The notes under the pieces: generated by a model
Databases searched by the model: none
What the model saw: the letters and a program-made list of their open reading frames with translations, nothing else
Told to the model about the DNA's origin: nothing
Origin: Candidatus Omnitrophota bacterium
GTDB taxonomy: Bacteria > Omnitrophota > Gorgyraeia > Zapsychrales > Zapsychraceae
Length of the DNA: 48,596 nucleotides
Direction: 5' to 3'
Assembly: GCA_028280285.1 (NCBI GenBank)
Contig: JANQMA010000019.1
Span: forward strand, 1-48,596
Shown here: piece by piece, positions 7,288 to 18,800 of the stretch
Position numbering within the stretch: position 1 is the stretch's first letter
Layout: every line of letters starts with the position of its first letter
Translations under genes and position numbers: made by a program

Positions 7288-7722
7288 CTAATTAACAATC
7301 TTTTTGATTTCCACAATCAACTCTTTAGCCGAGTCCAGCGCCGCCTGGGCCTCTTCGTAATTAACGTAGTCCTCTCCGCCATAAATAAAATTATGCCTTT
7401 TTCGACGCAGACGACTTAATTTAGCAACCAAATCAGAACATGGCGTCCCCAAAAACTCCTTCGTAAATTCCACAAGCGTTTTATGGGTTTGATGGGCAGT
7501 TGGTAAGTACCCTTGGGCATACATTAAAGCACGGCATGCCCGGATCATGGCGTGATAGGCAATTGTTAAAGCCCATGTCGTATCTACCCCTAATGTCGAT
7601 TCCGCGGTTTGCAAATCCTGCTGCGAGCGCTTTAATTGATGCTTAATCTGGGCAATATTGGGTGTTACCTTTTTAATTAAATTATTTTTTAAGAATCTGT
7701 TGTAATTCACCTTCTGTACCAA
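7288..7722 (-). CDS. HEPN-domain toxin of a HEPN/MNT system
   Basis: This 144-residue, mostly helical protein fits the HEPN fold. It has the long helix around ALTIAYHAMIRACRALMYAQGY (residues 51-72) and the Rx4-6H active-site motif in RLRRKRHNFIYGGEDYV near residue 107. HEPN proteins of this arrangement are RNases that are neutralised by a partner nucleotidyltransferase, often through AMPylation next to the HEPN motif; the tyrosine in HNFIYGG is a candidate target. The gene overlaps the 3' end of the nucleotidyltransferase gene by 41 bp, consistent with translational coupling. The start could be somewhat downstream, because the first 10-20 residues lie in the overlap. Confidence 0.86.
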   Translation of the reverse strand: MVQKVNYNRFLKNNLIKKVTPNIAQIKHQLKRSQQDLQTAESTLGVDTTWALTIAYHAMIRACRALMYAQGYLPTAHQTHKTLVEFTKEFLGTPCSDLVAKLSRLRRKRHNFIYGGEDYVNYEEAQAALDSAKELIVEIKKIVN

Positions 7723-8260
7723 TCAACATTATTTTTTTATCTGTTAAAATTTCTTTTAAAAATGGATCGTTCGCTTTTAATTGCTTTTCAAAATTTTTTT
7801 CAGAGTACAATATATAGTTGATTTCCCGCTGTAACTGCCTTTCTAACAGGTCTAACTCCTTAATCAAAAATTTTTCATTAATGTCTCCTACAATACAAAG
7901 ATCAATATCCGAAGATGCGTTATCTCTCCCCTTCGCTACAGAGCCGTAAATAAAAGAAAAACAAATCCCTTTAACTTTTTTTAAAGATTTTTGAATACTT
8001 CCTTCAATACCCGATGTTTTAAAAATAATTCCTTTAAGCTCTTTGTAAAGTAAATAGTCTTTATTAGCCCAGAAATACCGTGCATTGGCGCGGTATTCAC
8101 TTTTTAAAATTCCTTCATCCGTTAAAGCATTCAATGCACGTTGAAACACGCCGGGCTTCTTCCCTAAAATACGGCCAAGCTCTTGCATATAAAATGACCG
8201 GTCAGGGTTAGTCAAAAAAATCCTTAAAAGATTCGTTTTTGTTCTATTCAATGCGACCAT
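7682..8260 (-). CDS. MNT-type nucleotidyltransferase antitoxin with N-terminal winged helix
   Basis: This protein has about 192 residues. Residues 1-80 form a winged helix (NPDRSFYMQELGRILGKKPG, VFQRALNALTDEGIL) suitable for autoregulation. Residues 95-190 are a minimal nucleotidyltransferase with the motif GSVAKGRDNASSDIDLCIVG, showing the GS and DxD residues needed for metal and nucleotide binding. In characterised HEPN/MNT systems the MNT partner is the antitoxin. I chose the ATG at 8260 because AAAGGATATAAGA precedes it. An upstream TTG in the same frame would put the start inside an inverted repeat that looks like the operator. Confidence 0.86.
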   Translation of the reverse strand: MVALNRTKTNLLRIFLTNPDRSFYMQELGRILGKKPGVFQRALNALTDEGILKSEYRANARYFWANKDYLLYKELKGIIFKTSGIEGSIQKSLKKVKGICFSFIYGSVAKGRDNASSDIDLCIVGDINEKFLIKELDLLERQLQREINYILYSEKNFEKQLKANDPFLKEILTDKKIMLIGTEGELQQILKK

Positions 8261-8273
8261 TCTTATATCCTTT

Positions 8274-8293
8274 TTGCATATATTTGTATGCAA
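8274..8293. promoter_or_regulatory. Operator-like inverted repeat upstream of the HEPN/MNT pair
   Basis: TTGCATA (8274-8280) and TATGCAA (8287-8293) are exact 7-bp arms around TATTTG, 14 bp before the chosen start. The position suits autoregulation by the winged-helix antitoxin. A -35-like TTGTTG lies just upstream on the minus strand. Confidence 0.6.
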
Positions 8294-8390
8294 TAAGAAT
8301 ACAACAAAATACCGCCTTAAACAAGCATTTTTTAGCGTTCCCTATTCCCTAGTTTACCGCTGAAAGTTGGATTTCTGACTCATACTGAGG

Positions 8391-9515
8391 CTACCAATTA
8401 AGATCATATCGGACATTGCGCCCCTTACTTGTAGGATCTTTTTTTAAAACACCTTTATCGACCAATTCCGATATTTCCCGGAAGGCTGTCGCCCGGCTAA
8501 TTTTGGTCAACGCAACATATTTCCTTGTTGTCAGCCCACCCAGAAACTGTCCTTCACCGGCATCAAGCAACCGATTCACCACCTTTCGTTGCCGCTCATT
8601 CATATTGACTTGAGCATTGCGCTGCCAAAACTCCGCCTTGGCCAAAACATGAACAATAATTGTTTCAGATCTTTCCATGGCGCGCGTAAGGCATTCTAAA
8701 AACCACATAAGCCACTCAGTCAAATCTCCCTTGCCCTTAGAAGACCTTTCAAGAATATCATAATAAGCCTTCCGCTCTTCCATTATTTGGGAAGAAAGGC
8801 TATAAAATCTAATCGATAACTGCTCATCCTGGGCCAAGGCCATGTCCGTTAAGGCTCGGGCAACCCGTCCGTTGCCGTCGTCAAAAGGGTGGATTGTAAC
8901 AAACCAAAAGTGGGCAATACCCGCACGCAAAAATCCCTCAACTTTGCCTTTACTTTTTTCCCACCAATTAAGAAAAACTTTTACCTCTTGATCAATCATC
9001 TCAACAGGGGGGGCCTGAAAATGAACTTTCTGTCTGCCCACAGCTCCAGAGACCACTTGGACATCCCCCGCTCGCCATTGACCCGCACGGATTTTATACA
9101 GACCTGAATAGCCTGTGGGAAACAAGGCTGCCTGCCAAGCTTTAAGCCTTTTTTTAGTTAGTAAATTGTTGTGATTGTTTGTCGCGTCGATCAGAATCTC
9201 GACCAAACCGTCAATATGACGATCGGCTTTAAACAGTCCTGCTTCTGAAAAACCAAGATGCCGGACCACAGAGGAACGCACGGATTCTCTATTAAGCATT
9301 TCGCCTTCGATAGCCGAAGTCGTAACAGCTTCCTCGGTTAAAATCTCGGTCTGCGCCTCATGCGTTAAGCCCAATTCCAAAGACTTGACCCTCATCAGAA
9401 TCTTGCCTTGCAGCTGTCGTGCCCTGCTCAAACAAGGCAATAGCGCTTCGACATCCCAAGAAAATTTGGTCCAGTTCTTGTTCTGCCATATATATTTAGG
9501 ATCATTATGCATCAT
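8391..9515 (-). CDS. Fic-family protein (AMP-transferase) with winged-helix C-terminus
   Basis: This 374-residue protein has a DUF4172-like N-terminus (YIWQNKNWTKFSWD), an inhibitory helix motif TSAIEGE (about 66-72, matching [S/T]xxxE[G/N]) and the catalytic Fic loop HPFDDGNGRVAR starting at H209. A C-terminal winged helix follows (about 310-374, TTRKYVALTKISRATAFREI). Fic proteins usually transfer AMP to hydroxyl side chains, and the intact E70 suggests an autoinhibited enzyme of the N-terminal-inhibition class. The target is unknown; in this architecture the protein often controls its own promoter. AGAGGAAAT precedes the ATG at 9515. It is transcribed from its own promoter. Confidence 0.92.
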   Translation of the reverse strand: MMHNDPKYIWQNKNWTKFSWDVEALLPCLSRARQLQGKILMRVKSLELGLTHEAQTEILTEEAVTTSAIEGEMLNRESVRSSVVRHLGFSEAGLFKADRHIDGLVEILIDATNNHNNLLTKKRLKAWQAALFPTGYSGLYKIRAGQWRAGDVQVVSGAVGRQKVHFQAPPVEMIDQEVKVFLNWWEKSKGKVEGFLRAGIAHFWFVTIHPFDDGNGRVARALTDMALAQDEQLSIRFYSLSSQIMEERKAYYDILERSSKGKGDLTEWLMWFLECLTRAMERSETIIVHVLAKAEFWQRNAQVNMNERQRKVVNRLLDAGEGQFLGGLTTRKYVALTKISRATAFREISELVDKGVLKKDPTSKGRNVRYDLNW

Positions 9516-9571
9516 ATTTCCTCTTTTTCTATGAGACGAATAATTGTTTAATCGCTTCATATTATGACACA

Positions 9572-9600
9572 ATTATACCCTATAATCACTTCCTAAACAA
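9572..9600 (-). promoter_or_regulatory. Promoter of the Fic gene
   Basis: Minus strand TTGTTT (9595-9600), 17 bp, TATAAT (9572-9577), about 55 bp before the start codon. It lies in the 117-bp gap after the giant gene's stop. I see no clear terminator for the giant gene there, so read-through into the Fic gene is possible. Confidence 0.6.
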
Positions 9601-9632
9601 GACCTTTACGTTTGGCTTCAAGACCATGGGAA

Positions 9633-9840
9633 TCACAGACCTGCCGCGGAAAGCTGGATTTCCGGCTCGTATTCTTTGAGCTGAGAGAGGAATAATGGCG
9701 GGGCCGCCGGTTGAATATTGATAATAACAGGAAAAAGCCCTTCGAAATTGGCAGGCACAGCGGCCGGAAGGGTGCCGAAGTCAACCCCTTGACCGTTGTT
9801 GCGGATTTTAAGTGAATCTTGCAGAGATTTCAAATCAATC
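9633..9840 (-). other. C-terminal motif of the giant protein, shared with the 991-residue protein
   Basis: The last 70 or so residues contain GGIDLKSLQD, a short GQGVDF segment, FEGLFPVIINIQPA and a Pro/Leu-rich end. The 991-residue protein ends with GGIDFNPGN, GEGFRM, GVEGFIPKFI and PAQIPMILGL in the same order. The shared order suggests a conserved C-terminal sorting or anchoring module. That role is inference. Confidence 0.6.
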
Positions 9841-12800
9841 CCACCCGTATTAATGGCAGCCGAATCGATATTATTAGATGAATTAATCCTTCTCCTATGT
9901 AATCTTTTATAATCATCTAACAGACTAGTTTGTGTACCAACCTCTACTTGGGGGATATTTCGTAGCTGCTCCTCAAGCGCATTGTATCTTTGTATTAATT
10001 CTTCCAATGCCTTTTCTTGATCAACAGCCGTTGGCGCTTGAACAGCCCCTTCACCAAAATATCCTTCCTCCAACAATAATTTGTATGCACCTATCGCTCC
10101 TGCTTTTATACGGTAATGTGTGAGGTCTTTAAATGAACCATATTCGGATCTTTCAATTCTCTCAATTAACTGCGCCGCTGTAAGATTGCCTGTTTTAAAC
10201 CGTCGCACATAATCTTGCTCGAGTATACGACGAATCCTTTCACCATTATCCATCCAATTGGTTAAGAAAACATTATTAACAAATTTTTCAAACTCACTCA
10301 CATCTAAGTTTTTATCAAAATAATACTTAGCCGCAATGGAAAAAGCATTGAATGCCGTTTCTTCTTCACCATTCATATTATCTTTCAAATCAATACTTAA
10401 TTCGGTAAGAATATCATCAATAGATTTTTGTTCTTGAGAATAATTTCTTTGAGCATAAATACGCGCCAACGCCGTGCGAGCAGCATTTTGACGATAATCT
10501 TCTTCTTTCAAAATACTTTTTATCTTGGCTCTAGATAAGTACTTTGTGTAATAATTAATTAATATTTTTTCTTCATACGATTTATAATATGGATTGCCTT
10601 CAGATTCAAATAAACCCTCTAATGTTCCTTGGGAATGTCCAATACCATTACGATACTTTTCTGCTCCAAGCAAAACAGACGCTTTAGCTGACGCAATATA
10701 CTTTCCAAAATTATTTTCAGTGATTCTAAATCTAAAAACATCTTTATGATCATCCGGACTAATAGCTATTCTTACAACATACAATTCACCTAAATATTCC
10801 GCTAATCTACTCCAAAGCTCCTTGTAATCCTCAGTAGGATCGCCCATCGGTCGTCTGTAATTATCAAAATATTCTTCAATTTTTTTAACAATACTTTCAT
10901 ACATACCTTTATCGGCGACTTCAATTTTACCAATTTCTGCTAAAGCCATAATAGCTATTCCTTGCGTTTCAAGTTGGATTTTTTGAAGTATTTCATCAAT
11001 ATACTCAAGCGTTTTAACAGGTTCTTGCTTATACATCCCTACCAAGAGTTTTATAGCCTGCTCTTCTGTCCCATAATAATATTCATTTTTGCCCATCATA
11101 GGCGTTATGGATTCATGGTGTTCTACAATATATTCCACAATTTCTTTTAGCCCATCAAAATTCATCCCTCCCATCACTTGCATTCTACTTAATAACTCAC
11201 CTGCAGCTTGAGACGCTTCATGAAAAGCTGACTTGATCGTCCCATCTTGACGATATTCCTTTTCTTCTAGAAAATCCATATCAAGAAACACCGATGATTT
11301 TAGTGTATCAAAATATCCTTCATCGATTAACATATCAAGAGCAATTATGGCTGCTTCTTTGACACCGACCTTAACACTTTTGTCAGCTTTCTCGATTAAA
11401 TCATCAATCATCAACCGTTTTTCATTAATGAGTTTGACATAATATTCAGCGAGTATGCGCATCATTGATTCCGGCGTTTCATCTAAAGAATGCATGCTTA
11501 ATGCCACTTCAGATCTTGAAAGATCTTCTTGTTTATCTTCAAAGTATTTAATGTTGACTCTGAATCTGTTTTCCTCTTCCCAAATATTATTTTTGGCATG
11601 AACATTGATCCCTAAATCATCCATCACCTGAGTGAAAGTTCTTTGATCATTAGAAAAATCTTTTTTGGCGTAAAGGTAACTCAATGCCCTTTGAGTTGGA
11701 TATTTAGGATACTGATGTGACCTCAACAACTTAAAAAGTTGGTCCGGTCTACCATCATATTCTCCTGCAACAGCATTAACAAAAATATTTTCATAATGCT
11801 GCCTTAAAGCATTATTTGATTCCCCCGCATAGAATTTTTGAAATTCATCAAGCGTATGCGTATGGCCGCTGTGTAACGTATACTCATCATAACCTAATAT
11901 AACAATTGCCTTGGCTACGGCGATTTTCTGCCACAGAGGCGGTTCAACCTGCCTGCCATATAACATGTCTGCAAGCTTTTTGTAAAACTTTGGATCACTT
12001 TCTGCCCGATAAGCATAAAATTCTCCCAGATAGTCGGCCGTTTCTGCAATATCTTCATCCGACATAACAAGATGACTATCTTCATTGGCATATTTATCGG
12101 TGAACAAACCTTCCAACTTATTTTGAAACTTATCAAGCTCATCATGATCAGTTGTCTGCAAAGCTAACTGCACTAAAACCCTGAATCCCATTTGACGTCT
12201 TGGCACATAAGTATCATCCACTAAATCATCCACCGCTTGAGTTAAATCACCGCCTCTTTTCCTCAAAACATCCACTAAAACCGGTATTATTTGCTCAATG
12301 GCCCGCTGTCGTTCTGATCGATTAAGTGAATCGGATATTTTATTACTCAATAATTCGAGCACAAGCGTATCGTCGGCTAAACCTTGCTTGACTTGGATTT
12401 TCCCTAATAAAGATGCGGCCGAAGCTGTTTCAAGAGAGTCTGTCGACTCTATAATTTTCTTAATTTTTTCAACTCGCATATTATAAAAAATAATATTATT
12501 CACATCTTTATCACCCTGAGTCGAAATGACAGTTTGCGAAGATTTTTCTTGAATGGCCTTCGCCCGCTCAAGGATGGTGATTTGTTCCTTGAGGATTGGT
12601 TCCTGTCCGTTGCTTGCCGCCGTTTTTGGTAAACCTGCATCTTGCTCAACATCCCAGACATCCCATACCGATAACCGGCCGTCACTTTTTCCCATAAAAA
12701 CTTGACCGTTAAATACATCAAAATCAGAAATATTCTTATAATTTTTCAATCCACTTAATTTTTTCTTCTGAGATGTATCCCAAAGATGAAGTCTGCCTTC

Positions 12801-15800
12801 AGCTAAAGTCAATAAATAGTCATTACCAACGAATTTAACCTTTTCAAAATTAACGTGATGGTTAAGCTCTATCCCTTGTTCATCTTGTTCCGGTAAAATG
12901 TGTGTTAATGGAATCTTTTGTTGATCTTTGAATGTATGAATATTATATCCGGAACTATTCAAGTTCTGCCCGACAACAATAACCTGGCGGCCGTCAGGAC
13001 TGATCGCAACTGACTTTGCCGCTACAGGACCCATGACATCATCAATATACATAAGACCAACTACCTCACCCGTATTTATATCTTTAGCGATTACTTGACC
13101 TGTATTTGTCACCCCAGCTATGAACTCTCCTGTTTCACTGATGCCGATTCGCTTGACTGGTTCTGAGACATCAGAATAAATCTCTTCAACAACATTGCCT
13201 TCTAAATCATACATCCTCACACTGCCATCACCGCCGGCTACAATAAAATGCTTATCATCCGGCATCTTTTTAACGTCATTGACACCCCCTTTAATATCAA
13301 CAGTTTTGTTTTGTCTAAATTTTCTTTCCCCTTTGCGTGCCTTGCGAATCTCCAGAACATCATACCCTCGGGCAGAAATAAGAGCATGCCGTCCACCATC
13401 CAGAACTTCCGCTATAACATCAGGAAAATAAATATGATCACCAGTGCTTGTATTAAATCCTGGAAAAACGAATGACGTATTAGTATTATTCGACCGGCCT
13501 GTGCGCGTATTATACCCCGTCATAGCATATTCCCCCGCCATAAGCACTGCTTCACCCTGTGCCGATACACTTATGTTGTCAATGGCTGTAGCATCTGCAT
13601 TGTTTTCCTCATAAAAGTTGGTTTTTATCCAATCATCTGTCGTGGCCTTAATCTCCGGACGCAGGGTATATTTTTTCTTATCGTGCGTCAGTAATTGAAG
13701 CGTATTTTCTTTATTAAGTTGAGCTTGCTTTTGCTTAAGCCGTTGTTTGATACTAGATAGACTCCAATCATCTTCTTTTTCCTTTGGCTGTTGGGCGATC
13801 GCCTCTTCGATGCTTTTGATCTTTTCGTTTAAACGATCAATAGGGCCTTCGAAGTCTTTATTCTTTAAACCGATCAACACATCCTTGGCTTTTTGCAGAT
13901 TATCTAAATCTTCTTTAAGGTTCCCTGTTAAAGAAGCTTCGGCATTCTGTATAAAATTATTAACATAATCCTTATTGGCCCCCAGCTCATTGATAAGTCC
14001 CAGCTGTATAACCGCCTCGCTACCAAGCAACCCGGCCAACACCTCAATATCCTTACCCTCAAGTGATGCTGCGTCTTTTATTAAAAGCTCTTTAGAAGGG
14101 ACACCTCTTGCTGTTAACTTTTTTCCAATATCATTTCTTTGATCTAGAAGATGATCAGCCTTTTCTTCATTTTCTCTATTTTCTATAGAATCTTGTAAAC
14201 TTATTTTATGAAACCTCAAAGCCTCAGCGTCTAGTTGATGATATAGATCAAGTAAATCTTGATTTGAAATGCTGTCAGATTTTAGGGCACGCGTAACTTC
14301 TTCATCGAAATTGACTAAACCACTTATATCCCACAACTCAACAAATCCTTTTTGTTTATTCAATACGCTGGCAAGCCATTTATCAGGCTTAACCCTTCCA
14401 CCAATCATTAGATTTCTGTTTTCCCGATCAACACTTAAAGATTCTATAATCCCTTCATGCTTGATCTCTTCGATAGCTTGTTTCGTTTCACTATTATAGA
14501 TCGTGACGACATTAGAATCTTTTAACAAAACAGCAATAAACTTTTTATTAATAAACCTTGCCGCAATAACATCCTGATCAAATTGAAAATCAAATTTTTC
14601 TGAAGTCATTTCATTTTCAAGTATAATTTTTTTAGAATTCTCTAATTCCATATCAATTGCAGTCATCCCATCCAAATATGCCCCTGAGGAGCCTATTGAA
14701 GCTACGCCATGCGGTAAAATTACAATCATAAAATCCCCTCTACTAGGATATGGACTAACCGCAATAACATTATTTGAATCGTTAAACTCCATAAAGTTTA
14801 CTAATCCTTTATGGCCACCGAACTTAAATGGTTTTGTGTTATCATTAGTCCTCCAAATTCTAATTTCATGGAATTGACCTCCAGCAGTTGCTATCTGCGA
14901 GCCATCAGCATTCACAGCAACGGCAGTAATAGGCTCACTATGATTAAATTCAGTTGACTGTAAACCCATATTCCCATGGATAACCCGCGCAATGCCGTCC
15001 TTACCTCCTACAAGAATTTTTTCTCCACCTGGAAACCAGGCAACGGCTGTCACCGGTTTATCGAAAGAAAACTCGCGAATAGACTCAATACTGGTTTTGT
15101 TTTGTGTAGCAAGCTTCTCAATAACTTTTGGTGTATCTGTTATATCTTTTGTATCTTTCTCATCCGGTTTTAAAACTTCCTTTGGCTGTTGGGCAATTGC
15201 CTCTTCGATACTTTTGATCTTTTCGTGTAAATGATTAATAGGGCCTTTAAAACCTTCATTCTCTAAACCGATCAACACATTCCTGGCTTTTTGCAAATTA
15301 TCAAAATCCTCTTGAAGGTTTCCTGTTAAAGAAGCTTCGACATTCTGTATAAAATTATTAACATAATCCTTATTGGCCCCCAGCTCATTGATAAGCCCCA
15401 GCTGCATAACCGCCTCGCTGCCAAGCAACCCAGTCAATGCCTTAATATCCTTACCCGCAAGTGATGCTGCGTCTATGATAGACTCAGCCACACGCAGTAC
15501 TTGCTGACTCCCATCGGAAAAAATCATCCCTAGAAGCTCACCGTCTTCGCTCCACAATAGCCCTTTCGGATTTTTTGTAAACATGCCAAGAACGTGGCCG
15601 CTGTCGTCCTCCTTATCAAATACTCTAATATGAGGAGTCCCGGCAATATAAATAATTTGTGCATCAAATTGACCATTTTTACTCGTAACCCTTTCCTCAA
15701 ATTCATCTAGCCGATTGGCAAAAGTCGGGAAATGGTCAAAATTGAATGCCACTGTAATAACACTACTGAGCGGTAAAAGCTTAATTTCTGACGTCACAAC

Positions 15801-18800
15801 CTTATCTAACACCTTCCATCGAAGAATATTCCCGTCCACATCCGTTGTAAAAAGCGAATCACCTATCAATTTCAAATCAGTTAGTTCCACCTTGCTATCG
15901 ATTAACATCTTAGGCGCTTTATTACCATCACTCTGCTGAAGATCCACAAAATCCACTTTCGATCCATTCAGTCCAAAAATATACCTGCCATCCGGTGTCA
16001 TTTGCACCTTATCCTTATTCGCAAACGGACTATCAGAAAATATCCGCATGTATTCTTCATCTTTCTGATTCCATTGAAAGACCATAATATAGCCGTCTTT
16101 ATCTCTGGCCAATACCGTATTACCACCATAACTGACTTCAACCTGCACAGTATTCTTCTTAGCACTCCGGCCTACATCAATAAGCTTATTGGTGTCTGTT
16201 TGCCTATTCCATATTTGAATTGTCCTTTTATTTGTTCCGATGACGACTATATTGCCATCCGGACTAACAGCCACTGACCTAGCTAAAACGGGAGATGTTT
16301 GCCGTCGAATCAAATTTTTAAGTGTTATGTGTTGACCTATCTTTTTACCGGTCCTGGTATCCCAAATCTCAACATATTTTCCACTCGCCGCGGTCACAAA
16401 TAACTCATTATCAGGAAAAAGGGCTAATGATTCAATTTTGTCCCCATCAATATCATTAAGCGACACAATTGTATCAAGTTCTCCATAAGTATAATTTTTC
16501 CTAATAACGCCAAGCTCTGGATCAACAATCAAAATAATACGATCATTCTTAGTCATTCTCACAAAAAGTTTATCAAAATCACTTTTCACATTTACATCTG
16601 TATGTACTGTATGTTTCTTATCAAGCTCTTTAAAATCTATTAACGTTGAACCTAAAAGCCGTAAATTGTGGAGCCAAGCTCTGTGTTTAACATCATCATC
16701 AATATCAAAATGATTGAAATTAGCTCCCGGTATTTGCTCAATGAGCTGGGGAACAACCTTATCCACATTCTTTACTATGCGATACGTAGCCGCCTGTGTC
16801 GTACTTTCATATACTGTATTTACTTGTGCGTCTTGGATTTGCTTAGGCTGCGCTTCAAGTTCATTGTACCTTTGTATTAACTCTTTAAATTCCTTTGTTT
16901 GATCAGCAGCCGGCGACACTGGAATAATGCCTTCACCAAAATACCCTTCGTCAATTAACTGCGAATACGCCATCATGGCCGCGGACTGAAGATTATATTT
17001 TGCGCCTTTGATCTTTTCATCCAAATCTTTTACTGTCAAATCACCGCGATGAATGCGCCGCAGATAGTCTTCGGCTAAAATTTGCTGAACCTCTTCAATG
17101 TTATCCCTTATGTGCACATATTCAATTAAAGACTCTAGTTGATTGACATCTTCTTTTTTATCATAGTAATATTTTGCGGCCACATGAAGTCCGTTAAGCG
17201 CCTCATTTTCATCCATCATATGCTCAATAGTGATTGATAATTCGGAAAGAACTTCCTTAATCGGTCTTTTGTCTAGCGCATAATCCTCCTCTACGTATAT
17301 CCCTGCTAAAGTTTTTTGCGCTGCATCTTTTAGAAAGTCTGTTTCCCTTAAATAGCCTTTTACTACATCCTCACCGGATTTACCTAAGAGACCAAAATGG
17401 TTAACCAATATTTCAAAATCATAACGTCGATAATCAGAATTTTGTTCGGTATGCACGGTGTTAATTAGATCCTCTAATTTAGGCCTGGCTGTTATATAAT
17501 ATTTTTCTCCCCCTAGTAAAACAATCGCCTTAGATAAAGCCATACGTTTCCAGGAATGTGTTGAGTTCTTTCTTGAAACAATATTTGTGCGATAATAATC
17601 CTCATCGACCGCTCCACGCGCGGCATACATCTTGGCCATTTCCTCGGTAAATCTGACTTCTTCAGGATTGCCGCTAGGTTCGGACGTTGTATATTCTCTA
17701 TTCATATATTCTTCTAATCTATCCTTCAATGTATCAAAATAATCATTGTCTACATTAAGAGAAGCAAGGCGTGTTGCGGCGATAAAACGCGCTTCTCTTT
17801 TTATATCATTCGGTTCATTTGTGATATTTCCTGAATACTGAAGCGCATACTGTGGATGAAATTTATACATGTGTAGCAGCGTCTGAACATACCTTGCTAT
17901 TAACCCGGCTCTATATCCATCGCTTATCTGCGTATTATTCTTCTGTATTTCATGCACTTCTTTATAAATAGTCAAAATAAGTTCGTCACGCACTTCATCT
18001 TCATCCTTCCAACTCTTTCCTTTAATTTTTCCTAAAAGTTCTCCAGCAGGTTTGGCTCTATAGGACTCTTCGGCTGTCATGATTTCTTCGATTTTCTTAA
18101 TAACATCAGCCTCTAATACCAGTGGCGCCGGGCCTTGCGCGGCCCCAGCCGTTTTGCTCTGTGCAAGCTTATTATGTATGGCAATCATTTGCTCAAGGAG
18201 GGTGATTTGTTCCTTCAGGATTTGCTCGGTCGGAGCACTAGCCGTAACCGGTTGCCCGCCGGCCTCTTCGGTTACCTTAAATATCTCCGCTTCATGGACT
18301 TCGCCATTTTTATTAATCATGTATAATTTATTTTCGATAAGTTTGTAATCTTTATCAGCTATAGGCCCCACATAAATGTCTTCCCTATCATAAGTATCAG
18401 AAAGACCATTTACCATTTCCACAAATGATGCAATTTCAACAATCTGTATTGTCATAGGAATAGAACCACTGCTGATTTGCCTTTGCACTAAAAAACGCCC
18501 ATCATCGGTTAATAACAACTTTTCGCCGCCCAAATTTCCTGCCCGATTCATAATGGAAGTGTATTGTCCCGTCGCACGGTCCTTTCTGAAAATATTTAAA
18601 AGTCCGTGATGATTCTGCACGACAATCGTTTCGGCCTCATAACTGACACCGATAAAATGAATATCACCCTCAAGATTAATTTTTTCCCTAGGTATGCTTA
18701 CTATTTCATTCGTTTCAAGATCCCATATATCAACATTTCTTAAGTCGGTTCCCATAACCACAAAATGTCCCTCCGGACTGACACCCACCTGCCTGACCCA

